Assembly (NCBI RefSeq): GCF_023715415.1
Contig: NZ_JAMBOB010000001.1
Location: forward strand, 648,798 to 712,797
Source of the DNA: Neobacillus niacini
GTDB lineage: Bacteria > Bacillota > Bacilli > Bacillales > Cytobacillaceae
DNA length: 64,000 nucleotides
Direction: 5' to 3'
Under the pieces are notes generated by a model that made no database searches, was not told where the DNA came from, and saw only the letters and a list, made by a program, of their open reading frames with translations. Below are positions 26,491 through 36,360 of this stretch, in pieces. Position 1 is the first letter of the stretch. Each line of letters starts with the position of its first letter. Made by a program: the position numbers and the translations under genes.

Positions 26491-28233
26491 TTAGTTTCCT
26501 GTTACCCTTTTGACTTTTTCGTCCACCAGATTCATGAAGTTTTTTTCGATTTCAAGTAATTTGCTTCTGCTTTCTTCTAAACCGTTACTATTCACTCCAA
26601 AATAGAATTTCACTTTTGGTTCTGTACCAGATGGTCTCAAGCAAACCCATGAACCATCTGTAAAGGTATATTTTAAAACATTGGATTTTGGCAAATCGAT
26701 TTTCTCTTCCCCATTTGAAGTTTGCTTAAGGCCAGTCAAGTAATCTTCTGCCATTGATATCGTTAAGTCACCGAGCTTTTCAATTGGCTCTGAACGGAAG
26801 GAAGCTAGAATTTGCTGAATCTGTTCTGCACCTTCTTTTCCTTTTAACGTTAAGGATCTTAGACCTTCTTGATAGTAGCCATACTTTTCAAATACCTGCA
26901 GCAAGCCTTCGTAAAGTGACATACCTTGTTTTTTATAGTAGGCACATACTTCTACAGCCAAAACAGCTGCTTGTACAGCATCCTTATCCCGGGCAAAATC
27001 TCCAATTAAATATCCGTAGCTTTCTTCATAGCCGAATAAGAATGTAAATTCTCCGGATTCCTCATATTCCTTTATTTTTTCTGCAATAAATTTAAAACCA
27101 GTCAGCACATCAAAGGTTGGTAATTGGTATTCTTGGGCGATTTTCCTACCGATTTCTGATGTCACAATTGTTTTTAATACCACTCCATTTGAAGGAAGGG
27201 TCCCTTTGCTTTGCTTTTGTGAGAGAATGTAATCTAGTAATAGGGCGCCAGTTTGGTTTCCTGTTAAAACAACATATTCTCCTTCATGGTTACGTACAGC
27301 AATGCCTAGGCGGTCCGCATCTGGATCTGTTGCAATTAAAAGATCTGCGCCCACTTTTTTACCATCCCGAATGGCTAGTTCAAACGCTGCATGTTCCTCA
27401 GGATTTGGACTTTTTACAGTTGAAAATTCAGGATCAGGCAGTTCTTGTTCCTTTACAACCGTTACATCCGTGTATCCCAGCGCCGTCAAGGCTTGACGCA
27501 CTGGTTTATTAGCCGTACCATGCAGTGGTGTAAAGACAATCTTTACATCTGTTTCTTTTGAAATTGAAGGATTCTCAGAAATCGTTTTGAGCTTTTCGAT
27601 ATAGGCTTGGTCTATCTCATCCCCAATTGTGTTAATTAATCCAAGAGATCTAAGGTTCTCCTCCGTATCTACTTCGATTAATAATTCATTATCTATTTCG
27701 TCAACCTTCGTGATTACTTCGTCAGCTGCTGCAGGCGGCAGTTGTCCACCGTCAGAACCATATACTTTATATCCATTGTATTCTGGCGGATTATGGCTGG
27801 CTGTAATAACAATTCCGGAAAATGCATTTAGATAGCGTAATGCAAATGATAGTTCAGGAGTTGGTCTTAATTCATTAAATACGTAGGTTTTTATCCCTTT
27901 AGTCGCAAGTGTTCTGGCAGCCTCCATACAAAATTCAGGAGATTTATGCCGTGAATCGTAGGCAATCACTACTCCTCGTTGTTTTGCTTCACTACCTTGG
28001 CCTTCTATGTATGCAGCTAATCCAGCAGAAGCTTTACGAACCGTATATAGATTCATTCGATTGGTTCCTACACCAATCTCGCCTCGCATTCCACCGGTAC
28101 CAAACTCTAAATTTTTATAAAAAACTTCTTCAAGTTGTTTTTCATCTTCCTTTATTTCCTCAAGCTGCTGTTTTAGTTCCTCATTTAAATCTGAAAATTC
28201 CATCCACCTATTTGCATTTTCTTTCCAATCCAT
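26491..28233 (-). CDS. pgcA: Alpha-phosphoglucomutase
   Basis: A 580-residue phosphohexomutase; B. subtilis PgcA (YhxB) has 581. It converts glucose-6-phosphate to glucose-1-phosphate for UDP-glucose, teichoic acid glycosylation and glycolipid synthesis. Visible motifs are the phosphoserine loop [16 protein letters not shown], the metal loop [10 protein letters not shown], the sugar loop GYEESYGY and the phosphate-binding [12 protein letters not shown], in the usual four-domain order. The ATG at 28233 follows AAAGGGAGG. The mutase is followed by the SDR gene on the same strand. Confidence 0.95.
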   Translation of the reverse strand: MDWKENANRWMEFSDLNEELKQQLEEIKEDEKQLEEVFYKNLEFGTGGMRGEIGVGTNRMNLYTVRKASAGLAAYIEGQGSEAKQRGVVIAYDSRHKSPEFCMEAARTLATKGIKTYVFNELRPTPELSFALRYLNAFSGIVITASHNPPEYNGYKVYGSDGGQLPPAAADEVITKVDEIDNELLIEVDTEENLRSLGLINTIGDEIDQAYIEKLKTISENPSISKETDVKIVFTPLHGTANKPVRQALTALGYTDVTVVKEQELPDPEFSTVKSPNPEEHAAFELAIRDGKKVGADLLIATDPDADRLGIAVRNHEGEYVVLTGNQTGALLLDYILSQKQSKGTLPSNGVVLKTIVTSEIGRKIAQEYQLPTFDVLTGFKFIAEKIKEYEESGEFTFLFGYEESYGYLIGDFARDKDAVQAAVLAVEVCAYYKKQGMSLYEGLLQVFEKYGYYQEGLRSLTLKGKEGAEQIQQILASFRSEPIEKLGDLTISMAEDYLTGLKQTSNGEEKIDLPKSNVLKYTFTDGSWVCLRPSGTEPKVKFYFGVNSNGLEESRSKLLEIEKNFMNLVDEKVKRVTGN

Positions 28234-28335
28234 TATTAAATCCTCCCTTTTTACCGTATTTCATATTGTTTGATTTTCCCAATAAACTTACACCTTCTAT
28301 TTATTTTATATTTTTTCTCTGTAAGTTCAAGGATA

Positions 28336-28367
28336 ATAAAAAAAATGTCTGCATTTGCAGACATTTT
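28336..28367 (-). terminator. Terminator of the yhcU-like gene
   Basis: Perfect 11-bp stem AAATGTCTGCA / TGCAGACATTT followed by T8 on the minus strand. Confidence 0.85.
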
Positions 28368-28376
28368 CTCTAAAAA

Positions 28377-28763
28377 TTATACAAGGAGTTCATTTGCGGC
28401 TTTGATATAAACACTAAACACACTGTTCTTCATATTTTTAGCTTCTACGAATTGTTCATACTCAAACGGAAAGAAAAGACCAAATTCTTGCAGGTTTGAA
28501 ACATTTTTATTAAATAGAACTGCATATTGCTCATCAAGAGTAGGAGACTCAAGTATGGAAATCACTGTTTGCATACTTGCCATCACTTGAAAAGCATCCT
28601 TTAATGTATTAAAGTCATCTGGAGTATGCAATACTTTTAATTGTTCAAACTCACTAATTTCCTTATCCGTAAAATAGAGTGGAAAAACAGTGGAATAGAT
28701 GTACCTCACAAGTCCACAAATTTCTTCTTCCTGACCTGGTGTCGAGGCAAAAACAATTTTCAC
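28377..28763 (-). CDS. yhcU: YhcU-like protein (DUF5365)
   Basis: A 128-residue soluble protein of unknown function; B. subtilis YhcU is about the same size. It starts VKIVFASTPGQEEEICGLVRY and ends in a helix with YIKAANELL. The GTG at 28763 has AAAGGTGG seven bases upstream; the longer reading to 28823 adds residues without a site. It is divergent from a YhcT-like pseudouridine synthase gene, and the two are also neighbours in B. subtilis, which supports the name. Confidence 0.7.
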   Translation of the reverse strand: MKIVFASTPGQEEEICGLVRYIYSTVFPLYFTDKEISEFEQLKVLHTPDDFNTLKDAFQVMASMQTVISILESPTLDEQYAVLFNKNVSNLQEFGLFFPFEYEQFVEAKNMKNSVFSVYIKAANELLV

Positions 28764-28898
28764 TTGTAACCCACCTTTGCGATAACTATAATCTATCGTA
28801 ATATATATACATAAGGATAGCATAAATAAGTCTGAATTTCGGTGGTAATTATAACCACGCCATTACTTTAGAGAAATCTCATGATATAAGGAGTTCAA

Positions 28899-29816
28899 AT
28901 GCTAAAAACGACACGTAAAGGGAATTGGATGGAAATTAATACATCCAAAAGCTGGAAAGGAAAAACCCTAGAGAAAATTTTTCGAGATGAATGGGGTGTC
29001 TCAAAGAAACTTACTCATCTATTCCGAATGGAACACAGAGTGATTGTTAATGGAAATAAAGCCTCTTGGACATCCCCTCTTCATTTAGGAGATAAGGTGC
29101 TCATTAGATTATTTGAAGAGGGGGAACGAATGAATATTCCTGCTTTCTTCTATGATATACAGGTGCTATTTGAAGACGACCATGTGATTGTTTTTAATAA
29201 ACCTGCTTTTATGAACACACATCCAAATGACGAAAACGATAAAAACACACTTTTACAAGCAGCACAATTTTATCTGCATTCCAAAGGTGAAAAAGTTGAA
29301 ATCCGCCATGTACATCGGTTAGATAGGGACACTACAGGCGCTATCCTCTTTGCTAAACACGCCTTAGCAGGAGCGATTTTGGACAGAATGCTCGAAAAAC
29401 ATGAATTAAAGAGAACGTACCTTGCTATTGTTCAAGGACCTTTGAAAAAGAAGAGAGGGACTATACAGGAGCCAATTGGACGTGATCGTCATCATGCAAC
29501 TAGGAGAAGAGTTTCTCCAACTGGTCAAGAGGCTACAACAAATTATCAACTTGTTAAAGAGGTAAACGGTTTTTCTTATGTAAAGTGTTGGCTTGAAACG
29601 GGGAGAACGCATCAAATACGCGTGCATTTCAGTCACATTGGTCACCCATTGCTGGGCGATATTTTATATGGAGGAAAGCCGCTATTCGATCGACAGGCAT
29701 TACACGCAGCAAAATTAGAATTCACTCACCCAATTACTGGGGAGGAAATCATTTGTTATGCTCCATTTATAGATACTCCACCTATCTTTAGGGAAATTGA
29801 CGTAAATCAATTATAA
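28899..29816 (+). CDS. yhcT: RluA-family pseudouridine synthase (YhcT-like)
   Basis: A 305-residue RNA-modifying enzyme that isomerises uridine to pseudouridine. An S4-like segment is at about 25-75 (KLTHLFRMEHRVIVNG). The catalytic domain has the RluA motif HRLDRDTTGAILFAK (catalytic Asp near 145), then GRTHQIRVHFSHIGHPLLGD. The target site is unknown. The ATG at 28899 follows AAGGAG; an internal ATG 11 codons later (MEINTSKSWKG) could also serve. A strong GC hairpin follows the gene. Confidence 0.88.
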   Translation: MLKTTRKGNWMEINTSKSWKGKTLEKIFRDEWGVSKKLTHLFRMEHRVIVNGNKASWTSPLHLGDKVLIRLFEEGERMNIPAFFYDIQVLFEDDHVIVFNKPAFMNTHPNDENDKNTLLQAAQFYLHSKGEKVEIRHVHRLDRDTTGAILFAKHALAGAILDRMLEKHELKRTYLAIVQGPLKKKRGTIQEPIGRDRHHATRRRVSPTGQEATTNYQLVKEVNGFSYVKCWLETGRTHQIRVHFSHIGHPLLGDILYGGKPLFDRQALHAAKLEFTHPITGEEIICYAPFIDTPPIFREIDVNQL

Positions 29817-29819
29817 TGC

Positions 29820-29856
29820 CAAAAATAAGGAGGCCGCCCATTTTTGGGCGGCCTCT
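29820..29856. terminator. GC-rich hairpin between yhcT and the GlsB-like gene
   Basis: GAGGCCGCCCA pairs with TGGGCGGCCTC; the minus-strand flank is TTATTTTT, so it may serve both genes. Confidence 0.65.
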
Positions 29857-29863
29857 CTTCCAA

Positions 29864-30121
29864 TTATCTGTCTGTTTTTCTAAATGCCCTCATTACAAGT
29901 GATAACAAGAAGACCAGTGCAACTGATCCGATGATGGCAGGGATAATCGCAAAATCGGCAACATTTGGTCCCCAATCTCCTAATAGTAAAGTACCAAGCC
30001 ATGCGCCGACAAACCCTGCTATTATATTACCTATAATACCACCTGGAACATCTCTACCAACAATTAGACCAGCTAACCAGCCAATTACTCCACCGACGAT
30101 TAATGCCCAAATGAAACTCAT
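29864..30121 (-). CDS. GlsB/YeaQ/YmgE family stress membrane protein
   Basis: An 85-residue protein with three predicted membrane helices and the Gly-rich signature of this family: GGVIGWLAGLIVGRDVPGG, then IIGNIIAGFVGAWLGTLLLG. Members (YwzA in B. subtilis) are induced by general stress and sit in the cytoplasmic membrane; the molecular role is unknown. The ATG at 30121 follows AAAAGGAGTG. A GGGTAT box upstream (complement of 30211-30216) is a possible sigma-B -10, but no convincing -35 was seen. Confidence 0.85.
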   Translation of the reverse strand: MSFIWALIVGGVIGWLAGLIVGRDVPGGIIGNIIAGFVGAWLGTLLLGDWGPNVADFAIIPAIIGSVALVFLLSLVMRAFRKTDR

Positions 30122-30453
30122 TAGAACACTCCTTTTTTAGTCTTTCTTTAAGGATCACACTTACTTAACAAGCAGTATTAATTTTTTCAATACTGTCTTG
30201 TACCATTAAAATACCCATTTTATAACTTTACATACTAAGGAAATTTACTCATTTCAGTTAATACATATTAATTGTTCTACAGGAAACATTAAAAAAAATA
30301 TATAAAGCTAATTCCACAAGATAAAATTCAGAATTTTCTTTTGTTAAGTTTTTGTAAATTACGTCAAATTTTTATGTTTTTTTGGTTTATTTTCTGTAAA
30401 ATGTTGTCCGTTAGTGTAAAAACTTTTTACATAATTTTTAGGGGGATTAAAAG
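30122..30453. other. Intergenic region of about 330 bases
   Basis: AT-rich divergent promoter region. The minus strand carries the isolated sigma-B-like -10 GGGTAT (30211-30216). On the plus strand no clear sigma-A pair is found before the Pit regulator gene, only T-rich stretches and the AGGGGG ribosome site. No ORF or RNA motif recognised. Confidence 0.4.
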
Positions 30454-31068
30454 ATGGCAAAAAAGGTTGATAAATTTTCTGCTCTATTAAGTAACATTTC
30501 TTCAAACTTAAAGGAAGGTGCAAATTACTTTGCTGATTATAAATTAAAAAATATTAGTGATTTGAAGATTTTCTCAGAGAAGATGAAAGAGATTGAAACA
30601 AAGGGAGATACCTTTGTTCATGAAGTCATTAAACAGTTAAATGATGCATTTATTACTCCTATTGAACGTGAAGATATTCTTCACCTAGCAAACAGTATGG
30701 ATGATGTATTAGACGGACTCGAAGCAACAGCTGCATTATTTGAGATGTATTCAATCACACAGGCAGATGACTTTATGCTTCAGTTTGTTGATGCGATAAA
30801 ATCCAGTGTTCATGAAATCGATGATTCGATGGGATTGTTAGCGAATAAGAAACTCCCTCAAATGAGAGAACATGCAATCAAAATTAAAGATTATGAATCA
30901 AAATGCGATAATATTCTTCGTCAGTCTATTAAGCATTTATTCACAGTTGAAAAGGATCCAATTCGAATTATTCAATACAAAGAAATATACGAAAATCTCG
31001 AGGATATTGCTGACAGCTGTCAATCAGTTGCGAATACACTTGAAACCATTATTATGAAAAATGCATAA
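30454..31068 (+). CDS. DUF47 phosphate-transport regulator (Pit accessory, YkaA-like)
   Basis: A 204-residue all-helical PhoU-like protein of the DUF47 family, with long helices and acidic metal-binding patches (EKMKEIETKGDTFVHEVI, then MDDVLDGLEATA). In Bacillus this gene is paired with the low-affinity phosphate transporter and probably adjusts its activity. The ATG follows AGGGGGATT. It ends 11 bases before the transporter gene, so the two form one operon closed by the terminator at 32084. Confidence 0.88.
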   Translation: MAKKVDKFSALLSNISSNLKEGANYFADYKLKNISDLKIFSEKMKEIETKGDTFVHEVIKQLNDAFITPIEREDILHLANSMDDVLDGLEATAALFEMYSITQADDFMLQFVDAIKSSVHEIDDSMGLLANKKLPQMREHAIKIKDYESKCDNILRQSIKHLFTVEKDPIRIIQYKEIYENLEDIADSCQSVANTLETIIMKNA

Positions 31069-31079
31069 GGAGCAAACAA

Positions 31080-32072
31080 ATGGAAATATTAATTATCTTA
31101 GTTGTCGTTGGTGCCCTTGCATTTGACTTTATTAATGGGTTCCATGATACGGCTAACTCGATTGCAACTTCTGTTTCTACAAAGGCACTAAGACCACGTC
31201 ATGCCATTCTGTTAGCTGCAATTATGAATTTTGTAGGCGCAATGACGTTTACTGGTGTAGCCAAATCAATTTCCAAGGATATTGTTGACCCATTTACGCT
31301 TGAAAATGGATCGGTAGTTATTCTAGCAGCACTAATTTCAGCCATTTTTTGGAACTTATTAACATGGTATTACGGAATTCCGAGCAGTTCATCACATGCA
31401 ATTATTGGGTCCATTGCCGGTGCCGCTCTTGCATCAGCTGGGTTCGGTGCCCTTAATTACGGTGGATTTATGAAGATTATTCAAGCTCTCCTTCTTTCAC
31501 CAATCTTAGCATTCGTCGTTGGGTTTATTGTTTACAGTATTTTTAAAGTAGTGTTTAAGAATGCAAATTTAGCAAAGACGAATCGAAATTTTCGTTATAT
31601 GCAAATCGCTACTGCAGCCTTACAATCTTATTCACATGGAACGAATGACGCCCAAAAAGCAATGGGTATTATCACGATGGCTCTCATTGCAAATGGGTAT
31701 CTAGGTGCGAATGCAGAAGTTCCGTTTTGGGTACAATTCTCCTGTGCGCTGGCAATGGGATTAGGGACATCTGTTGGAGGATGGAAAATCATTAAAACCG
31801 TTGGCGGTAAAATCATGAAAATTAGACCAATTAACGGGGTGGCAGCAGATTTGACTGGTGCAGCTGTTATCTTTGGTGCTACATTCTTACATGTTCCTGT
31901 TAGTACAACTCACGTTATTTCTTCCGGTATTTTAGGGGTTGGTGCCTCACACCGATTAAAAGGAGTAAAATGGGATACAGCACAACGTATGCTGATTACT
32001 TGGGTAATAACCCTTCCTATCTCTGCTGGAATCGCTGCAATCTGTTTTTTCATTTTAGATCTTTTCTTTTAA
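31080..32072 (+). CDS. pit: Inorganic phosphate transporter, Pit family
   Basis: A 330-residue membrane transporter with about ten helices that imports phosphate as a metal-phosphate/H+ symporter. The inverted repeat signatures FDFINGFHDTANSIATSVST (N-terminal) and SYSHGTNDAQKAMGIITMAL (C-terminal) are clear, as are PSSSSHAIIGSIAGAAL and PVSTTHVISSGILGVG. The ATG follows AAGGAG. It forms an operon with the DUF47 gene; no Pho box was identified. Confidence 0.93.
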   Translation: MEILIILVVVGALAFDFINGFHDTANSIATSVSTKALRPRHAILLAAIMNFVGAMTFTGVAKSISKDIVDPFTLENGSVVILAALISAIFWNLLTWYYGIPSSSSHAIIGSIAGAALASAGFGALNYGGFMKIIQALLLSPILAFVVGFIVYSIFKVVFKNANLAKTNRNFRYMQIATAALQSYSHGTNDAQKAMGIITMALIANGYLGANAEVPFWVQFSCALAMGLGTSVGGWKIIKTVGGKIMKIRPINGVAADLTGAAVIFGATFLHVPVSTTHVISSGILGVGASHRLKGVKWDTAQRMLITWVITLPISAGIAAICFFILDLFF

Positions 32073-32083
32073 ATAGGAGATTC

Positions 32084-32113
32084 AAGAGGATGGTTATTCC
32101 ATCCTCTTTTTTA
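32084..32113 (+). terminator. Terminator of the DUF47-pit operon
   Basis: GAGGATGG / CCATCCTC with a 5-base loop and T6. Confidence 0.85.
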
Positions 32114-32182
32114 TTTGCACCACTTCTTAAATCATAATCATTTTCATACTTTTTATGTAGGGACAAGTTTGGAGTGATTTTA

Positions 32183-32758
32183 TTGAAACAAAAAGTTATT
32201 GCGATGCTGATTGGTAGTTTATTATTAAGCCTCGGTGTTAATGGGTTTCTCGTCCCCTATCATCTGCTTGATGGAGGCGTGATTGGTTTAGGGTTAATCA
32301 TTCACTACTTTTACGGCTGGCCTACTGGTCTTAGTATGATTGTTTTAAGTCTCCCTCTCTATATCCTGGCATGGTTCTTTGAAAGGCGTTATTTCTACTA
32401 CAGCCTGCATGGGCTTATTATTTCTTCCTTTTGTATTGACTTACTGTCCTTTATGAATGGGAAAATTCAGGTTGGCATATTTCCAAGTACGATCCTTGGG
32501 GGGATACTGGTCGGAGTGGGGATTGGGCTAATGCTCCGCTATGAAACAAGTACGGGTGGAACAGATTTACTAGCCCAAATTATCACCAAGTTTACATCTG
32601 TTAATATAGGGATCATCATTTTCCTCATTGATGGACTCGTCATTACTAGTGGAATTCAGGTAGTGGGTTTAGAAAAATTCTTCTACTCTTTATTAACCAT
32701 TATTTTTGTTGGATTGATGACATCGATAACCGTTATTAGAAGACCAGAACCAAATTGA
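32183..32758 (+). CDS. YitT-family membrane protein without the C-terminal domain
   Basis: A 191-residue protein with about five membrane helices and the YitT pattern SLLLSLGVNGFLVPYHLLDGGVIGLGLII and YETSTGGTDLLAQII. Full-length YitT proteins (about 280 aa) add a cytosolic DUF2179 domain; here the protein stops after the membrane part, like the shorter YyaS type. Function unknown. The TTG at 32183 has GGAGTG six bases upstream and is preferred over the GTG at 32174 inside that site. A bidirectional terminator follows. Confidence 0.8.
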   Translation: MKQKVIAMLIGSLLLSLGVNGFLVPYHLLDGGVIGLGLIIHYFYGWPTGLSMIVLSLPLYILAWFFERRYFYYSLHGLIISSFCIDLLSFMNGKIQVGIFPSTILGGILVGVGIGLMLRYETSTGGTDLLAQIITKFTSVNIGIIIFLIDGLVITSGIQVVGLEKFFYSLLTIIFVGLMTSITVIRRPEPN

Positions 32759-32790
32759 AAGAACCTACAATCCATTGCAGGTTCTTTTTC
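32757..32790. terminator. Bidirectional terminator between the YitT-like gene and proC
   Basis: AGAACCTACAAT / ATTGCAGGTTCT (one mismatch) with T5. Confidence 0.8.
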
Positions 32791-32801
32791 ATGACAACAT
32801 A

Positions 32802-33605
32802 TTAACCTAACGATTTCACCTTTTTTGTGCAGCTTTCCATCGCTGCAAGAACTGCCCCGCGAAACTGGTTTTTCTCCAGAGTAGATATGGCTTCGATTGT
32901 TGCTCCCCCAGGAGTACAAACATTATCCTTAAGTACTCCAGGATGACTTTCTGTTTCTAGTACCATTTTAGCAGCACCAAGGACCGCCTGCGCTGCCAAA
33001 CGATAGGCTTTATCCCTTGGAATTCCCTGACTAACACCTCCATCTGCCAGCGCTTCAATGAACATATACACATATGCAGGTGATGATCCACTTATTGCCG
33101 GTATAGCGTCCATTAATTTTTCATCCATTCTTTCGGTCTTACTAAACGTACGGAAAAGCTTCTCTACCTCCAAGATTTCATTTTCACTCATACTTTCATT
33201 AGGACAAATCGCACTCATGCCTTCCCCCACTAATGAAGGGGTATTTGGCATTGTCCGAACACTCTTGATTTTATAACCAAAATCCCGTTCAATGTCGGCT
33301 AATGTAACACCAGCAGCAATGGTTATTATGATTACATCTTGGCTAATCTCACTTTTTATCTCTTCAATGATTTTTGAATGCAAGTCAGGTTTTACTGCAA
33401 GAAATAGGATATCTGAAAACCTGGCAACTTCCTTATTATCATTGGTAACTCCTATTCGATAGGTGGTTTGAATTCTATCAATTGTTTTTTCCGAAATTGC
33501 ACTAGCCATCATGTTTTCTGTTTTTATTAGATTTGTTTTTAAAATCCCCTCAATCATTGCTTGAGCCATTTTCCCTGCTCCAATAAAGCCAATCTTTTTT
33601 TCCAC
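32802..33605 (-). CDS. proC: Pyrroline-5-carboxylate reductase
   Basis: A 267-residue NAD(P)H enzyme for the last step of proline synthesis. The N-terminal Rossmann loop is GFIGAGKMAQAMIEG; the C-terminal dimer domain has the family signature around SGSSPAYVYMFIEALADGGVSQGI and CTPGGATIEAISTLE. It starts with GTG at 33605, with GGTGAG upstream. The gene is alone between two terminators, so other proline genes lie elsewhere. B. subtilis has several ProC paralogues, so the exact paralogue is unsure. Confidence 0.92.
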   Translation of the reverse strand: MEKKIGFIGAGKMAQAMIEGILKTNLIKTENMMASAISEKTIDRIQTTYRIGVTNDNKEVARFSDILFLAVKPDLHSKIIEEIKSEISQDVIIITIAAGVTLADIERDFGYKIKSVRTMPNTPSLVGEGMSAICPNESMSENEILEVEKLFRTFSKTERMDEKLMDAIPAISGSSPAYVYMFIEALADGGVSQGIPRDKAYRLAAQAVLGAAKMVLETESHPGVLKDNVCTPGGATIEAISTLEKNQFRGAVLAAMESCTKKVKSLG

Positions 33606-33702
33606 TTACCCACACTCACCTCTCCATAAATTCTTTTAATGATATCATACGCTTATTATCCTTCGTGATAGGTTAGATTTTTCCTTTTTTTAAAGATGGA
33701 TG

Positions 33703-33733
33703 AAAAAAGAGACAGAATAGTTTATCCTGTCTC
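33703..33733 (-). terminator. Terminator of the deoC-xapX-cdd operon
   Basis: GAGACAG / CTGTCTC with T6 on the minus strand, just after cdd. Confidence 0.75.
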
Positions 33734-33739
33734 AACTTT

Positions 33740-34332
<593 letters not shown>

Positions 34333-34354
34333 TTTTATCCCTCAGATCTAAAGA

Positions 34355-35029
34355 TTAGTAATTGCTTTGAGAAATTTCACCTTTACTGATAGACACTCCA
34401 GAACTTGCACCAATACGAGTAGCTCCTGCTTCAATCATTGCAAGTGCATCCTCACGGCTGCGAACGCCTCCAGAAGCTTTAACTCCTATTTCAGGTCCAA
34501 CTGTTTCACGCATTAAAGTGATATCTTCAACTGTTGCTCCGCCGGTTGAAAATCCTGTAGAGGTTTTTACAAAATCTGCTCCAGCCTTAACAGAGAGTTC
34601 ACATGCTCTTACTTTTTCCTCTTTCGTTAATAGACAGGTCTCGATGATTACCTTTGTAATTGCTTTACCTTTCGCAGCTTCAACCACCGCTTTGATATCT
34701 TTTTCAACTAAATCATCTTGTTTATCTTTAAGTGCACCGATATTGATCACCATATCGATTTCATTTGCCCCATTTTCAATCGCATTTTTGGTTTCGAATG
34801 CTTTTGTTTCTGGTGTAGACGCTCCTAATGGAAATCCAATTACCGTACATACTTTTACATCTGGGGTATCTTTAAGCATATCTGCTGATATTTTTACCCA
34901 AGTCGGGTTTACACATACGGAAGCGAAGGAATATTTCTTAGCTTCTTCCACTAACTTCACGATTTCTTCCTTTGTAGCATCGGCTTTTAATAATGTATGA
35001 TCAATCATTTTAGTTACATTTTTAGTCAT
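34355..35029 (-). CDS. deoC: Deoxyribose-phosphate aldolase
   Basis: A 224-residue class I aldolase splitting deoxyribose-5-phosphate into acetaldehyde and glyceraldehyde-3-phosphate. The Schiff-base Lys is in [13 protein letters not shown] (about 152), with the second Lys in GVKASGGVR and Asp in [13 protein letters not shown], as in the TIM-barrel family. The ATG at 35029 follows AAGGAGG. It is the first gene of deoC-xapX-cdd, under DeoR-type operators. Confidence 0.95.
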   Translation of the reverse strand: MTKNVTKMIDHTLLKADATKEEIVKLVEEAKKYSFASVCVNPTWVKISADMLKDTPDVKVCTVIGFPLGASTPETKAFETKNAIENGANEIDMVINIGALKDKQDDLVEKDIKAVVEAAKGKAITKVIIETCLLTKEEKVRACELSVKAGADFVKTSTGFSTGGATVEDITLMRETVGPEIGVKASGGVRSREDALAMIEAGATRIGASSGVSISKGEISQSNY

Positions 35030-35088
35030 CAGATGTTACCTCCTTAAATATAAAAAGCATTTCATTTATTGTTACTTTTCACAAGCTA

Positions 35089-35118
35089 ACTATAACAAAA
35101 CTTTTGAACATTTGTAAA
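35089..35118 (-). promoter_or_regulatory. Sigma-A promoter of deoC
   Basis: Minus strand TTTACA (35113-35118), 18 bases, TATAGT (35089-35094). The -35 lies inside the proximal operator repeat. Confidence 0.6.
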
Positions 35119-35140
35119 TATCATTTTGAACAAATGTAAA
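35103..35140. promoter_or_regulatory. Tandem DeoR-type operator sites
   Basis: TTTGAACATTTGTAAA (35103-35118) and TTTGAACAAATGTAAA (35125-35140) are direct repeats 22 bases apart, two helical turns, overlapping the deoC -35. A related TTGAACATTT and a palindrome TTTACATTTGTAAA lie upstream of deoR. Confidence 0.65.
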
Positions 35141-35158
35141 ATATTTTTCAAGAAAAAT

Positions 35159-36100
35159 CTATTTTTTATCGAGAAGGAACTTTGCAGAGAATTGGTCCGT
35201 TATTAACACATTGGCATAATTCCCCTTTAATGCACCATAGATGCCTTCAATTTTATTCGGTCCACCTGCCACAAGTATCGAGTATTCTTTGTTCCGTAAA
35301 TCCTCTAATTTAACTCCAAGTGTTCGTTCGTTCAGACTTTCATTACATACTTCACCATTTTTATCAAAGAAACGTGAACAAATGTCTCCAACCGCTTTTT
35401 CATTTAGTGCCTTTTGATCACTTTCTGTAAAATATCCCATCTGAAACAATAAAGAATCCTTTTTAATTGAACCCATGGTGAACACTGCGATATTTGCCTG
35501 TTTGCCAAGTTCTAGGATTTTATGAATATGCCGGTCGGCCTCCATTGCCTGCTTGACGACAACATGGTCCACTATCGCCGGCAACGGAAGATTATGTGGT
35601 GTAGTATTGTATGCTTTTCCAAAAAGGTAGAGAATTTCAGATGCGTATGTATTCGTTTCTGCATGGCTTACCCCTCCTTTAAGCTGAACAACCTTAACAT
35701 CCTTGACAAATTTCTGTTTTAATTCAACGGCAATATGGTATAACGTGGTTCCCCAGGTTACTCCGATAATGTCATGATCCTTTACAATCTCATGTAAATA
35801 TATGGCCGCTTTTTCACCAAGGTAATTTTTGATAATATGGTTTTCAAATTGTGGAATCGATGCAACAATTACTTTTTTTAAGTTGAACCTTTTTTCTAAC
35901 TGAAAAGCCAAATTTTCAATATCCTCAGTTGGGTCCATAATCGTTATTTGGACGATTCCTTCACTCTTTGCCTGCTGTAATAAACGGGACACTGTAGGGC
36001 GCGAAATACCCATTTTCTTCGCAATTTCGTTTTGATTATAATCCAATAAGTAATATAGTTTTGCTGCTTCAATCACCTTACTTAGTTTCTCTTGGTCCAC
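35159..36100 (-). CDS. deoR: Deoxyribonucleoside regulator DeoR (SorC family)
   Basis: A 313-residue repressor, exactly the length of B. subtilis DeoR. The N-terminal helix-turn-helix is NEIAKKMGISRPTVSRLLQQAKSEGIVQI (about 19-50); the C-terminal sugar-phosphate-binding domain begins near residue 60 and has TWGTTLYHIA and VAGGPNKIEGIYGALKG. It should bind deoxyribose-5-phosphate and release the operators before deoC. The ATG at 36100 lacks a strong site (AAAAGGTGAT). Downstream and in the same direction lies the deoC operon, as in B. subtilis. Confidence 0.92.
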   Translation of the reverse strand: MDQEKLSKVIEAAKLYYLLDYNQNEIAKKMGISRPTVSRLLQQAKSEGIVQITIMDPTEDIENLAFQLEKRFNLKKVIVASIPQFENHIIKNYLGEKAAIYLHEIVKDHDIIGVTWGTTLYHIAVELKQKFVKDVKVVQLKGGVSHAETNTYASEILYLFGKAYNTTPHNLPLPAIVDHVVVKQAMEADRHIHKILELGKQANIAVFTMGSIKKDSLLFQMGYFTESDQKALNEKAVGDICSRFFDKNGEVCNESLNERTLGVKLEDLRNKEYSILVAGGPNKIEGIYGALKGNYANVLITDQFSAKFLLDKK

Positions 36101-36166
36101 TTTTCATCACCTTTTATCCGATTTTTCTATTATTATAGCAAGAAGTGAGGAAAATCCCCAAATAAC

Positions 36167-36200
36167 TTTACATTTGTAAAATCCGTGTTGAACATTTTTC
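36167..36200. promoter_or_regulatory. Operator-like sites upstream of deoR
   Basis: The perfect palindrome TTTACATTTGTAAA (36167-36180) followed by TTGAACATTTTT shares its half-sites with the deoC operators, suggesting autoregulation. Confidence 0.5.
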
Positions 36201-36360
36201 AGCCCTTACCTTTTTGCATTTTCATTCTTAAAAGAGGGAATGATTCTTATCATATTACTATGTCCAATATCGTCGACACGAAATAGTCAACCACTGCTCT
36301 TGGTCTGTTCTGCTATACTAAGTTCAGGGATAAATTACCTATAAAAAAGGAGGTCTCAAA

